64,000 nt of DNA from Bacteroidota bacterium (GTDB lineage: Bacteria > Bacteroidota > Ignavibacteria > Ignavibacteriales > Melioribacteraceae): the NCBI GenBank assembly GCA_018818165.1, contig JAHISP010000008.1, positions 1-64,000 on the forward strand, given 5' to 3'. A model generated the notes under the pieces. The model was not told the origin of the DNA and searched no databases. It worked only from the letters and a program-made list of their open reading frames with translations. The position numbers and the translations under genes were made by a program. Positions 25,530 through 34,984 of the stretch are shown piece by piece (the first letter of the stretch is position 1; every line of letters begins with the position of its first letter).

Positions 25530-26807
25530 GTGAAAACAATTAAATATCCCGATTTAGCAGAAATTAAAGATATATTAAAACGACCATTATTTGAAAACGA
25601 AATAATTAAAGAAAGTGTTTTATCAATAATTAATGAAGTGAAACTGAATGGCGACAAAGCTTTAATAGAGTTTACTCAAAAATTTGATGGAATTGAACTT
25701 GACAAATTACATGTTTCAGAAAGTGAAATAAACGAAGCCGATAAAGTAATAGACAGCAACTTGAACAATGCAATTGAGATTGCAAGAAAGAATATTTATA
25801 AATTTCATAAATCTCAAGTTAATACAATTTCAAAAATTGAGATAGAAGAAGGAATAACATGTTGGCGAAAAGATGTGCCAATTCAAAAAGTTGGGCTGTA
25901 TATTCCAGGAGGAAGCTCGCCATTATTTTCAACGTTGCTTATGCTTGCAATTCCAGCCCAAATTGCTGGTTGTGACGAAATAATAATATGCACTCCACCA
26001 CAAAAAAATGGAAATGTTGCACCTTCAATTTTATTTGTCGCAAAATTGTTAGGAATTAAAAAGATATTTAAAGTCGGCGGCGCTCAAGCAATTGCAGCAA
26101 TGGCTTTTGGAACTGAGACAATACCGAAGGTTGATAAAATATTTGGACCTGGGAACCAGTGGGTAACCGCTGCTAAACAAATTGTAAATTCATTTGGAGT
26201 TGCAATTGATATGCCAGCTGGACCATCGGAAGTGCTTGTTATTGCTGATGATTCTGCAAACGCAAAATTTGTTGCTTCCGATTTGCTTTCGCAAGCTGAA
26301 CACGGTGCTGATAGTCAAGTGATTTTAATATCAACAAGTGAAAAATTAATTACCAAAGTAGAAGATGAAGTGAATATTTTAACAAATCAACTTTCGAGAA
26401 AAATGATTATTGAGCAATCATTAAATAATTGTGTTATAATTTTAGTCAATAATTTAGATGAGGCAATTGCTATTTCAAACATTTATGCTCCAGAACATTT
26501 AATATTAGCAGTTGAAAATTCCGAAATGTTAGCCGAAAAAGTTGTTAATGCTGGCTCAGTATTTCTTGGAAATTATTCACCAGAATCTGCAGGTGATTAT
26601 GCAACTGGCACAAATCATACCTTGCCAACAAATGGATTTGCATCAACTTATAGTGGCGTTTCGCTTGGTAGTTTTATGAAAAAGATTACATTCCAAAAAT
26701 TAACGAAGTCAGGCTTGGACAAAATTGCTTTTGCAATAGAAGCAATGGCTGACGCAGAAGGTTTGGACGCACATAAATTAGCTGTGACAATAAGGAGATT
26801 TGAGTAA
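25530..26807 (+). CDS. hisD: Histidinol dehydrogenase
   Basis: A 425-residue enzyme that oxidises histidinol to histidine in two NAD-dependent steps. Family motifs: VGLYIPGGSSPLFSTLLMLA (about 113-132), FGPGNQWVTAAKQ, DMPAGPSEVLVIAD and the YAPEHLIL segment with a catalytic Glu-His pair. It begins with GTG at 25530 after GAGGTTGAA, 9 bp past hisG. Ends directly against hisC (TAAATG). Confidence 0.95.
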   Translation: MKTIKYPDLAEIKDILKRPLFENEIIKESVLSIINEVKLNGDKALIEFTQKFDGIELDKLHVSESEINEADKVIDSNLNNAIEIARKNIYKFHKSQVNTISKIEIEEGITCWRKDVPIQKVGLYIPGGSSPLFSTLLMLAIPAQIAGCDEIIICTPPQKNGNVAPSILFVAKLLGIKKIFKVGGAQAIAAMAFGTETIPKVDKIFGPGNQWVTAAKQIVNSFGVAIDMPAGPSEVLVIADDSANAKFVASDLLSQAEHGADSQVILISTSEKLITKVEDEVNILTNQLSRKMIIEQSLNNCVIILVNNLDEAIAISNIYAPEHLILAVENSEMLAEKVVNAGSVFLGNYSPESAGDYATGTNHTLPTNGFASTYSGVSLGSFMKKITFQKLTKSGLDKIAFAIEAMADAEGLDAHKLAVTIRRFE

Positions 26808-27863
26808 ATGATTGACATAAATAAATTGTTACGAAAAAATATTCGTGAATTAAAACCATATTCTTCTGCGCGTGATGAATATACTGGAAGTATCGGAATA
26901 TTTTTGGATGCAAATGAAAATTCATTTGGCTCAATTCCAGAAGGAAAATTGAACCGTTATCCTGATCCACATCAGAGCGAAATAAAAGATAAATTGGCTA
27001 AAATGAAAGAAACAAATCCTGATAACATTTTTATCGGAAATGGAAGTGACGAAGCAATTGATATTGTTATAAGAGCATTTTGCGAGCCTGGCAAAGATTC
27101 TGTTTTAATTATGCCACCGACTTATGGAATGTATAAAGTGGCAGCGGATATAAATGATGTTCAAACAATTGATATTCCACTTACAGAAGAATTCCAAATT
27201 GAAACTGATAAAGTAATTAGTGCAATTACTGAATTCACAAAAATTATTTTCATTTGTTCACCAAACAATCCAAGTGGAAATTTACTTGATAGAAATTCAA
27301 TAAATTTAATTTTAAGAACTTTTAATGGAATTGTAGTTGTTGACGAAGCTTACATTGATTTTTCAAACGAAGCAAGTTGGATAAAAAAATTAGATAATTT
27401 TAATAATCTTGTAGTGTTGCAAACTTTTTCTAAAGCTTGGGGATTAGCCAATATTCGCGTAGGAATGGCATTCGGTAACTCAGAAGTTATTTCGGTTATG
27501 AATAAAATAAAATATCCATATAATGTTAATGGAGTTAGCCAAAAAATCATAATAGAGGCTTTGGATAACGAAGTGAAGAAGAATACGGTTGTCAAAAGCA
27601 TCAACACTGAAAGAGAAAAACTGATTAAAGAATTGCACAATTTCAGTTTAATAGAATATGTTTATAAATCAGATGCAAATTTTTTGTTAGCTAAGGTAAA
27701 TAATGCAAATAAAATTTATAATTATCTCTTAGAAAATAAAATAATTGTGAGAAATCGTTCAAATATGATTCACTGCAAAGACTGTTTAAGATTTACCATT
27801 GGAACAGAATATGAGAACACAAAGTTAATAGAAACGCTAAAAAGGTACGAAGAGGAAAAATGA
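26808..27863 (+). CDS. hisC: Histidinol-phosphate aminotransferase
   Basis: A 351-residue PLP enzyme of class I/II aminotransferases converting imidazole-acetol phosphate to histidinol phosphate. LDANENSFG near the N-terminus, the FIGNGSDEAID loop (about 64-74), SPNNPSGN, VVDEAYIDF and the PLP lysine in TFSKAWGLANIRVG are all present. It starts immediately after the hisD stop and overlaps hisB by 4 bp (ATGA). Confidence 0.95.
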   Translation: MIDINKLLRKNIRELKPYSSARDEYTGSIGIFLDANENSFGSIPEGKLNRYPDPHQSEIKDKLAKMKETNPDNIFIGNGSDEAIDIVIRAFCEPGKDSVLIMPPTYGMYKVAADINDVQTIDIPLTEEFQIETDKVISAITEFTKIIFICSPNNPSGNLLDRNSINLILRTFNGIVVVDEAYIDFSNEASWIKKLDNFNNLVVLQTFSKAWGLANIRVGMAFGNSEVISVMNKIKYPYNVNGVSQKIIIEALDNEVKKNTVVKSINTEREKLIKELHNFSLIEYVYKSDANFLLAKVNNANKIYNYLLENKIIVRNRSNMIHCKDCLRFTIGTEYENTKLIETLKRYEEEK

Positions 27864-28951
27864 AAAAAGTATTATTCATAGATAGAGACGGGACAATAAT
27901 AATTGAGCCAGAAGATGAGCAAATAGATTCGCTTGAAAAATTAGAGTTTTATCCAAAAGCAATTTCGGTTCTTGCTAAAATTGCAAAGGAGCTTGATTAC
28001 GAATTGGTCATGGTTACTAATCAAGATGGATTAGGCACAGAATCGTTTCCAGAGAATACTTTCTACCCAGCACAGAACAAAATGTTGACAACATTAAAAA
28101 ATGAAGGTGTTGAGTTTGCGGAAATTATAATAGATAAATCATTTCCACATGAAAATCTTCCAACACGGAAACCTGGAATAGCTTTACTTAGTAAATACAT
28201 AAGTGGCGATTATGATTTAGCAAATAGCTACGTAATTGGCGATAGAACTACAGATGTGCAATTAGCAAAAAATTTGGGAACAAAATCAATATTTCTGAAC
28301 AATCAATTCAATACAGAAGCTACGTTAACAACTCTTGATTGGGATGAAATATTTGCAGAAATAAATAGAGATTATCGCACAGCAATAATTGTTCGGAAGA
28401 CAAAGGAAACTGAGATAAAAGTTGAATTAAATCTTGATGGTAAAGGAAAACATTCTATAAATACTGGATTGCATTTTTTTGATCACATGCTTGCTCAATT
28501 GTCACAACATTCACTTTGCGATTTAAATATTAATGTAATTGGCGATTTAGAAGTTGATGAACATCACACAATAGAAGATACAGCAATTGCTCTTGGTGAG
28601 GCATTTTTGTCTGCTCTTGGAAACAAAAAGAAAATTGAAAGATATGGATTTATGTTACCAATGGATGATGTAATTGCCTCAGCTGCTATTGATTTCTCTG
28701 GGAGAAGTTGGCTTCAGTGGAAAGTTAAATTCAAAAGGGAATTCGTTGGAGATGTGCCAACAGAAATGTTTTTCCATTTTTTTAAATCTTTTTCTGATGC
28801 TGCAAAATGTAATCTTTATATAAAAGCAAAAGGTGAAAACGAGCATCATAAAATTGAAGCAATTTTTAAGGCATTTGGTCGCTCGATAAAACAAGCTGTA
28901 AGTAAAAATACATCTAATGCCGATGTGCCCAGTACAAAAGGAGTAATATAA
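27860..28951 (+). CDS. hisB: Bifunctional histidinol-phosphatase / imidazoleglycerol-phosphate dehydratase
   Basis: A 363-residue fusion. Residues 1-165 are a HAD phosphatase (FIDRDGTII nucleophile motif at 6-14, VTNQDG, GDRTTDVQLAKNLG); residues about 175-363 are the dehydratase with the metal-binding signatures HFFDHMLAQL and DEHHTIEDTAIALG and a later GENEHHKIEAIFKAFGRS. The fused form is shared with Gammaproteobacteria and parts of Bacteroidota. It supplies both missing steps so no separate hisN is needed. Followed by a 130-bp gap with an inverted repeat. Confidence 0.95.
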   Translation: MKKVLFIDRDGTIIIEPEDEQIDSLEKLEFYPKAISVLAKIAKELDYELVMVTNQDGLGTESFPENTFYPAQNKMLTTLKNEGVEFAEIIIDKSFPHENLPTRKPGIALLSKYISGDYDLANSYVIGDRTTDVQLAKNLGTKSIFLNNQFNTEATLTTLDWDEIFAEINRDYRTAIIVRKTKETEIKVELNLDGKGKHSINTGLHFFDHMLAQLSQHSLCDLNINVIGDLEVDEHHTIEDTAIALGEAFLSALGNKKKIERYGFMLPMDDVIASAAIDFSGRSWLQWKVKFKREFVGDVPTEMFFHFFKSFSDAAKCNLYIKAKGENEHHKIEAIFKAFGRSIKQAVSKNTSNADVPSTKGVI

Positions 28952-28957
28952 AAGTAT

Positions 28958-29040
28958 ATTGTTAAATTGTTGGGAAAAATATTTAAGGAGTCGCATTACA
29001 GTAATCTTTTAACAATTTAGCAATAGAACAATTTAACAAT
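28958..29040. repeat. 83-bp inverted-repeat insertion between hisB and hisH
   Basis: Exact 14-bp arms ATTGTTAAATTGTT (28958-28971) and AACAATTTAACAAT (29027-29040) enclose about 55 bp, which includes a third partial copy (AACAATTTAG near 29010). It occupies almost the whole gap in an operon whose other genes mostly abut or overlap. It may be a small MITE or an mRNA hairpin that separates the two halves of the operon. Confidence 0.5.
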
Positions 29041-29084
29041 TATAAATGTTCACATGTAGAATCTAATAATTACAAAGTAAAATT

Positions 29085-29669
29085 ATGAAAATAGTTATAA
29101 TAAAATACAACGCTGGTAATGTTTATTCCGTTGCTGCTGCACTTAAAAGAATTGGATATAGTTCTGTAATATCCAGTGATTTAGAAGAAATAAAATCTGC
29201 TGATAAAATTATTTTTCCTGGAGTTGGTGAAGCAAGTAGCGCTATGAAATTTATTAGCAAGATTGGCTTGGACAGAATAATATCCGAACTAAAGCAACCA
29301 TTTCTTGGTGTTTGCTTGGGCTTGCAATTGTTGTGCGATTATTCAGAGGAACGTGACACAAAGTGTTTGGGAGTTTTTAATGAAAGAGTTAAACTATTTT
29401 CTGGAAATGAAAAGGTGCCACACATGGGTTGGAACTCAATTAGTTTTAATGAACACAAATTATTTACGGATGTTAAAAATGGATCGTTTGTTTATTTTGT
29501 GCATAGCTATTATGCCGGTTTGAACAAATACACTATAGCAGAAACAAATTATATACAACCATTTAGTGCAGCATTGCACAAAGATAATTTTTACGCCCTT
29601 CAGTTTCATCCCGAAAAGAGTGGATTAGTTGGAGAACAAATTCTTAAAAATTTTATTGAGTTAATATGA
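29085..29669 (+). CDS. hisH: Imidazole glycerol phosphate synthase, glutaminase subunit
   Basis: A 194-residue class I glutamine amidotransferase that supplies ammonia to HisF. The catalytic Cys is in FLGVCLGLQLL (about 73-83) and the His/Glu pair in LQFHPEKSG (about 170-178). Oxyanion-strand PGVGEA is present near 46-51. It overlaps hisA by 4 bp (ATGA). Confidence 0.95.
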   Translation: MKIVIIKYNAGNVYSVAAALKRIGYSSVISSDLEEIKSADKIIFPGVGEASSAMKFISKIGLDRIISELKQPFLGVCLGLQLLCDYSEERDTKCLGVFNERVKLFSGNEKVPHMGWNSISFNEHKLFTDVKNGSFVYFVHSYYAGLNKYTIAETNYIQPFSAALHKDNFYALQFHPEKSGLVGEQILKNFIELI

Positions 29670-30385
29670 TTAAAATAATTCCAGCCATTGATATTATTGA
29701 TGGCAAATGTGTTCGCCTTACAAAAGGTGATTATTCACAAAAAATAATTTATAATGAAAATCCTTTAGAAGTTGCTAAAGAGTTTGAAGATAATGGAATT
29801 AAATATTTGCATCTTGTTGATTTAGACGGAGCTAAAGCAAAACAAATTATTAATTGGAGTATTCTGGAATCAATTTCACAGGAGACTAAATTGGAAATTG
29901 ATTTTGGTGGCGGAATTAGATCAAAAGAGGATTTACGAATTGCTTTCCAAAGTGGTGCAACAAAAATTACTGCTGGAAGTATTGCTGTAAAGGAAAGAGA
30001 TTTAGTAATATCGTGGATTGACAAATATAAAGAAAAAGTAATTTTAGGAGCTGACACAAAGAATGAAATGATTTCAATAAACGCGTGGGAAGTTACTACC
30101 GACATACCTTTAATTGAATATATAAAAGGTTATTGGTCGTTGGGAATAAAGGAAGCGATTGTGACTGATATTTCTCGTGATGGGGTGCTTTTGGGTCCCG
30201 CATTTGATTTGTATAAAAAAATCCAAACAGAAATTCCTGCCTTACAATTAATTGCCAGTGGCGGAGTTTCAAAAATAGAGGATGTGGATAAACTGAATGA
30301 ACAAAATATTAATGGCGTTATTATTGGTAAAGCTATCTATGAAGGCAGAATAAAAATGAAAGAATTAAAGAGATATTTATGCTAA
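29666..30385 (+). CDS. hisA: Phosphoribosylformimino-AICAR-P isomerase
   Basis: A 239-residue TIM barrel with the paired phosphate-binding sites typical of His[10 protein letters not shown] (about 72-80) and [13 protein letters not shown] (about 195-207), and the catalytic Asp residues in [14 protein letters not shown] (near 8) and [13 protein letters not shown] (near 170). Overlaps both neighbours by a few bases. Confidence 0.95.
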   Translation: MIKIIPAIDIIDGKCVRLTKGDYSQKIIYNENPLEVAKEFEDNGIKYLHLVDLDGAKAKQIINWSILESISQETKLEIDFGGGIRSKEDLRIAFQSGATKITAGSIAVKERDLVISWIDKYKEKVILGADTKNEMISINAWEVTTDIPLIEYIKGYWSLGIKEAIVTDISRDGVLLGPAFDLYKKIQTEIPALQLIASGGVSKIEDVDKLNEQNINGVIIGKAIYEGRIKMKELKRYLC

Positions 30386-31134
30386 CGAAAAGAATTATAC
30401 CATGTTTAGATATTAAAGATGGTAAGACTGTAAAAGGTATTAATTTCATTAATTTGAAAGATGCTGGCGATCCAGTAGAACTTGGAATAAAATACGCTGA
30501 ACTTGGTGCAGACGAACTTGTGTTTCTTGATATTACCGCAACAGTTGAGAAACGAAAAACACTTGTGGAATTAGTGAAAAGAATTGCTCAAAACATAAAT
30601 ATTCCTTTCACAGTTGGTGGTGGAATAAATGATGTTGATGCAGTGGATGCATTACTCAATTCAGGAGCAGATAAAATTACAGTTAATTCATCAGCCGTAA
30701 ATAATCCATTTTTGATTGATGAACTAGCAAATAGATTTGGCAGTCAATGTGTTGTGTTGTCAATTGACACAAAATTAATTGGCAATATCCACAAAATATT
30801 TACAAATGGTGGAAGAACAGAAACTAACAAAGAACTCGTTGCGTGGGCAACTGAAGCTGTAAATCGTGGAGTTGGTGAAATTCTTTTAACATCAATGGAC
30901 CACGATGGAACAAAGGATGGATTTGCTATTGAGATAACGAAGAAGTTATCCGAGATGCTTCCAGTTCCAGTGGTTGCTTCTGGAGGAGCTGGAAACATGG
31001 AACATTTTGTAGATGTATTTCGCAAAGGCAAAGCTGATGCGGCATTAGCTGCAAGCATTTTCCATTTTGGTGAAATAGGAATTCCAGAACTAAAAAAATA
31101 TTTACGAAACAATAATATCCAGGTGAGATTATGA
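30379..31134 (+). CDS. hisF: Imidazole glycerol phosphate synthase, cyclase subunit
   Basis: A 251-residue TIM barrel. [16 protein letters not shown] (5-20) holds the first catalytic Asp, [14 protein letters not shown] (about 173-186) the second, and IPFTVGGGI and [13 protein letters not shown] are the phosphate sites. It works as a complex with HisH to make the imidazole ring and AICAR. Overlaps hisA by 7 bp and hisIE by 4 bp. Confidence 0.95.
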   Translation: MLTKRIIPCLDIKDGKTVKGINFINLKDAGDPVELGIKYAELGADELVFLDITATVEKRKTLVELVKRIAQNINIPFTVGGGINDVDAVDALLNSGADKITVNSSAVNNPFLIDELANRFGSQCVVLSIDTKLIGNIHKIFTNGGRTETNKELVAWATEAVNRGVGEILLTSMDHDGTKDGFAIEITKKLSEMLPVPVVASGGAGNMEHFVDVFRKGKADAALAASIFHFGEIGIPELKKYLRNNNIQVRL

Positions 31135-31727
31135 ACATAGATTTTGATAAAAGCAATGGATTAGTGCCAGCAATAATTCAACATTACAAAACAAATACTG
31201 TGCTAATGTTGGGTTATATGAATGAAGAAGCGTATCTAAAAACTAAGGAATTAGGTAAAGCAACATTCTACAGCCGTTCAAAAGAAAGACTTTGGACTAA
31301 AGGAGAAACTTCTGGAAATTATTTAATAGTAAAAGATATTTTAATTGATTGCGATCAGGATACTATTCTTATAAAAGCCGAACCAATTGGTCCAACGTGC
31401 CATACTGGAAATGATACTTGCTTCAATGAAGTTGTGGAAGAAAAGAATGATTTTCTTTACGAACTTGAAAAGATAATATCAGACAGAAAGAACAATCCAA
31501 CAGATGAATCTTACACTGCGTCTTTGTTTAAGAAAGGCATTAACAAAATTGCTCAAAAAGTAGGCGAAGAAGCTACTGAAGTTATTATTGAAGCAATGGA
31601 TAATAATCTTGATTTACTAAAAGAGGAAACTTCCGATTTAATTTACCACTTATTAGTGCTGCTTGCTGAAAAGAATATTTCATTAAATGAAATTAGCGAA
31701 GTGCTTAGAAAAAGACATCAGAAATAA
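31131..31727 (+). CDS. hisI: Bifunctional phosphoribosyl-AMP cyclohydrolase / phosphoribosyl-ATP pyrophosphatase
   Basis: A 198-residue HisIE fusion. The N-terminal cyclohydrolase (1-105) shows [29 protein letters not shown] and the metal-binding CDQDTILI plus [12 protein letters not shown]; the C-terminal pyrophosphatase (about 110-198) shows [20 protein letters not shown]. It carries out steps 2 and 3 of the pathway and closes the operon. A T-rich stretch follows but I see no strong terminator hairpin before the next gene 86 bp on. Confidence 0.95.
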   Translation: MNIDFDKSNGLVPAIIQHYKTNTVLMLGYMNEEAYLKTKELGKATFYSRSKERLWTKGETSGNYLIVKDILIDCDQDTILIKAEPIGPTCHTGNDTCFNEVVEEKNDFLYELEKIISDRKNNPTDESYTASLFKKGINKIAQKVGEEATEVIIEAMDNNLDLLKEETSDLIYHLLVLLAEKNISLNEISEVLRKRHQK

Positions 31728-31812
31728 AATTGTATTACATCCTAAAATAAGTTTGTTTTGTCATAAAAACATTTTATTTTTTCAAATAATTTAATCTAAT
31801 TTTGAGGAAATA

Positions 31813-33699
31813 ATGATACGACTTTTGTTAATAGCTTTTTTAATTTTTGCAGCGAACATATATTCACAAAAATCTTCTCTATTCATACCATTGGAAGTGC
31901 AAGCAGCTTATGAAAATGGAACAAGAACATATGATGGAACAGTTAGTAATAAGTATTGGATAAACCAAACTGACTATAAAATTAATGCCGAATTATTTCC
32001 TGATAGTAATTTATTGGTTGGTGACACAAAAATTATATACAATAATTATAGTCCCGATTCACTAAGAAATATAGTATTTCGTTTATACCAAAACATTTTC
32101 AAACCAGGTTCGGTCAGAGATTGGAACGTACCTGATTCCTATTTAGGTGAAGGAATTAAAATTACTTCCCTTAAAATAATGGGAAATATAATTGACGTAA
32201 ATTCTTCAAAGGTTAGTACAGCTGGAACAAATCTGAAAATTGCTTTGGAAAAACCATTATGCCCTAATGAAAATCTGGAAATAGAAATTAGCTGGGAATT
32301 TAATTTTTCTAAATTTCCAATGAGAATGGGTAATTATGCGGGTGATTATTTTATTGCATATTGGTACCCACAAATAGCTGTTTATGATGATGTTAACGAC
32401 TGGGATGAATTACAATATTCTGGAACCGCGGAATTTTACAATGATTTCAATAATTATGAACTGAATTTTAAAGTTCCAAGCAACTACGTTGTTTGGTCAA
32501 CAGGCGACTTATTGAATAGCAAAGATGTTTTTCAAAACAACATAATTGAAAAAATTATTGAAGCTAATAAATCCGATAAAACAGTTAACATAATTACGGC
32601 TTTGGATTATAAAAATGGTAAAGTAACCAACAATAACTCCAGCGGAAAAAATATTTGGAAGTTTGAGGCTAAAAAAGTTCCAGATGTGGCTTGGGTAGCG
32701 AGCAATAATTATAACTGGGATGCTTCAAGTGTTGAGGTTGAAGAGGGACGACGAGTTTTAACGGCTGCTATTTATCCCGATAGCATTAAGCAATATCGTA
32801 ATTCTGCCAAATATGCTAACGAAACAATAAAATATATGTCCGAAGTTTCACCAGGCATTCCTTATCCATGGTCGCATACAACAGCTTTTACAAATAAAGC
32901 AAAGAGTGGCGGAATGGAATTTCCAATGATGCAAAATAATGGCGCTCCCAAAACAGAAAGTGGTAATGCTGGATTAATTTTCCATGAAATATCACACAGT
33001 TATTTGCCATTTTATATGGGCACAGATGAAAGACGCGCTGCTTGGATGGATGAAGGTTGGGCATCATTATTATCGCAGAATATTGTTGATAAATATGATA
33101 CATCCTCTGGTCCTAAATATTATGAACGCAGAGTTTCGGATTACGTCCGTATTGCTGGAACGTTACAAGATATGCCAATGATATTGCCAAGTTATATGAT
33201 GACTCATGGTGAATCAAGAAATAATTTTTACAATCGTCCAAATGTTGCTTATGAAGAACTTCGTCAACTATTAGGTGATGAACTATTTCATAAAGCACTA
33301 AGAGAGTATATGAACCGTTGGCATGAAAAACATCCAATTGCATACGATTTCTTTTTTACATTCAATGAAGTTGTTGGTGAGGATTTATCTTGGTTTTGGA
33401 AGCCTTGGTTTTTTGAACTTGGATATCCAGACTTGGCAATTGATGATATAAAAGTTGATGGCGAAAATATTGCAATATCATTATCCAAGGTTGGAAATAT
33501 TCCAACAAGAGTTGAAATAACTATTTTATATGAGGATGGAACGTTTGAAGTGTTAAATGCCTCTGTATCAGCTTGGAAAGAAAAATCAAAAATAGAAGTG
33601 AAACACAAATCCAATAAAAAAATCAAATCTGTAAAATTAGGCAGTACGACAATTCCTGATGTGAACAGAGAAAACAATGTTTTTGTTTTTAGCAAATAA
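31813..33699 (+). CDS. Secreted M1-family zinc metallopeptidase
   Basis: A 628-residue protein with a signal peptide (1-18) and the gluzincin motif HEISH (391-395) with Glu414 eighteen residues on (DEGWASLL), the M1 zinc site. The usual GxMEN exopeptidase motif is GGMEF here (366-370), a change of the Asn that in aminopeptidases helps bind the substrate amino end. The N-terminal 200 residues form beta-rich domains of the M1 type. It probably acts in the periplasm or outside the cell on peptides. Single gene, ending at a shared bidirectional terminator. Confidence 0.85.
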   Translation: MIRLLLIAFLIFAANIYSQKSSLFIPLEVQAAYENGTRTYDGTVSNKYWINQTDYKINAELFPDSNLLVGDTKIIYNNYSPDSLRNIVFRLYQNIFKPGSVRDWNVPDSYLGEGIKITSLKIMGNIIDVNSSKVSTAGTNLKIALEKPLCPNENLEIEISWEFNFSKFPMRMGNYAGDYFIAYWYPQIAVYDDVNDWDELQYSGTAEFYNDFNNYELNFKVPSNYVVWSTGDLLNSKDVFQNNIIEKIIEANKSDKTVNIITALDYKNGKVTNNNSSGKNIWKFEAKKVPDVAWVASNNYNWDASSVEVEEGRRVLTAAIYPDSIKQYRNSAKYANETIKYMSEVSPGIPYPWSHTTAFTNKAKSGGMEFPMMQNNGAPKTESGNAGLIFHEISHSYLPFYMGTDERRAAWMDEGWASLLSQNIVDKYDTSSGPKYYERRVSDYVRIAGTLQDMPMILPSYMMTHGESRNNFYNRPNVAYEELRQLLGDELFHKALREYMNRWHEKHPIAYDFFFTFNEVVGEDLSWFWKPWFFELGYPDLAIDDIKVDGENIAISLSKVGNIPTRVEITILYEDGTFEVLNASVSAWKEKSKIEVKHKSNKKIKSVKLGSTTIPDVNRENNVFVFSK

Positions 33700-33705
33700 A
33701 ATTGT

Positions 33706-33751
33706 AAAAATGAATACTATTAAACAATAATATTTTTTAGTATTCATTTTT
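33706..33751. terminator. Bidirectional terminator between convergent genes
   Basis: Perfect 14-bp arms AAAAATGAATACTA (33706-33719) and TAGTATTCATTTTT (33738-33751) around an 18-bp AT-rich loop, with T-runs on both outer sides. It lies between the M1 peptidase gene and the esterase gene. Confidence 0.7.
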
Positions 33752-33766
33752 TACTTAAACTACTTA

Positions 33767-34939
33767 TTAATTACTAGATTCCACCCGTTCCAAATTTTGT
33801 TTGAATATATTCAGATTGCCATCGTTATTTAAAGAGCCTAGTTTCACAGCCATTTTGTAGTTTTCTAGTGCTAAATCTTTCATCCCTGATTTTTCCATTG
33901 CTTCACCGCAGCTATCATAAACATTTGCTGAGTTAGGATATAGCTTAATATTGTACTTAAAAAACCATAAAGCTTTTTCATTTTCACCCTTTCCTAAATA
34001 CTGATAACCAAGAGCATTAATTACAACTTCTGTTGGCTTTACTTCAAATCCATATTTATCACTCAAATTAGAATAGTGTTTTTTTACAGCTTCTAACCCT
34101 TTCTCAATTATTTCATTACTCAACTGCCAACCAGAGTATATAAATTCAAGTCCGTCATAAAAACTTTTTAGCGGAATTGAAGCATGATTTTCGCCTTCGC
34201 GTTTACTCGTTTTCCAATACAAACTCTCTGTTCCACTTGATAAAATTTCTTCCAAACGAGTGATGCTTTCCATGTATTCTGGTTCATCACCAATTGTTAT
34301 ATATAAACACTTGTTTAAATTCTTCTGTTCTGTGATAATGGAATCCACTCTATTAACAACATATTGATTATCATATTGTAAATAGGGACTAACAGCAATG
34401 AATGAATTAAACATTTCAGGTTTTTCAAAAAGTGTATAAATGGCAAACATTCCACACAGCGAATGCCCAAATAATGTACGATATGATTCTGTTCTATAAT
34501 TATTGTCAATATATGGAATCAACTCTTCCTTCATAAAATCCAAAAATTTATCCGCCCCTCCAGAGGTCTTGCTTTCTTGTACATGAGTTGGGGTAAAGTC
34601 TCTTGTCCTATCTGTATTTGGGATTCCAACAACAATACTTCTTGGCATTCTCTGAATTCGAGACAGAAAATTTGAAATAGCCATAGCAAAAGTAAAATTT
34701 CCTCTACCATCCAATATATATATTACTGGATACTTCTCTTGCGATTGCTTGTAGCCAACAGGAAGATAAACAAAAATGTCTCTATCCTCGTTTAATACTT
34801 TTGAGTTGAGTGTGATTATCTTTCCTAGTTCAATATTTTTATCAGTGGTTTGTGCATTGCACTCTATCTGTAAAAAAATAGTTAGGAAAAATAGTAGAAT
34901 TAAATTTTTCTTAATTGAATAATTAGTATGCTGTTTCAT
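33767..34939 (-). CDS. Esterase of the BesA/COG2819 type with C-terminal TPR-like repeats
   Basis: A 390-residue exported protein (signal peptide about 1-29, ending near NAQ). Residues 35-280 are an alpha/beta hydrolase of the putative-esterase family: VIYILDGRGNF, then FGHSLCGMFAIY with the nucleophile Ser in GHSLCG, and a His near GENHASIP. The last 90 residues (EVVINALGYQYLGKGENEK... NVYDSCGEAMEK) look like two TPR units. Related enzymes hydrolyse siderophore or simple esters; the substrate here is not known. Confidence 0.75.
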   Translation of the reverse strand: MKQHTNYSIKKNLILLFFLTIFLQIECNAQTTDKNIELGKIITLNSKVLNEDRDIFVYLPVGYKQSQEKYPVIYILDGRGNFTFAMAISNFLSRIQRMPRSIVVGIPNTDRTRDFTPTHVQESKTSGGADKFLDFMKEELIPYIDNNYRTESYRTLFGHSLCGMFAIYTLFEKPEMFNSFIAVSPYLQYDNQYVVNRVDSIITEQKNLNKCLYITIGDEPEYMESITRLEEILSSGTESLYWKTSKREGENHASIPLKSFYDGLEFIYSGWQLSNEIIEKGLEAVKKHYSNLSDKYGFEVKPTEVVINALGYQYLGKGENEKALWFFKYNIKLYPNSANVYDSCGEAMEKSGMKDLALENYKMAVKLGSLNNDGNLNIFKQNLERVESSN

Positions 34940-34984
34940 AATTATTTTCCTTTTTCTATTATGATAGTTTATCCTAAAAAAATG

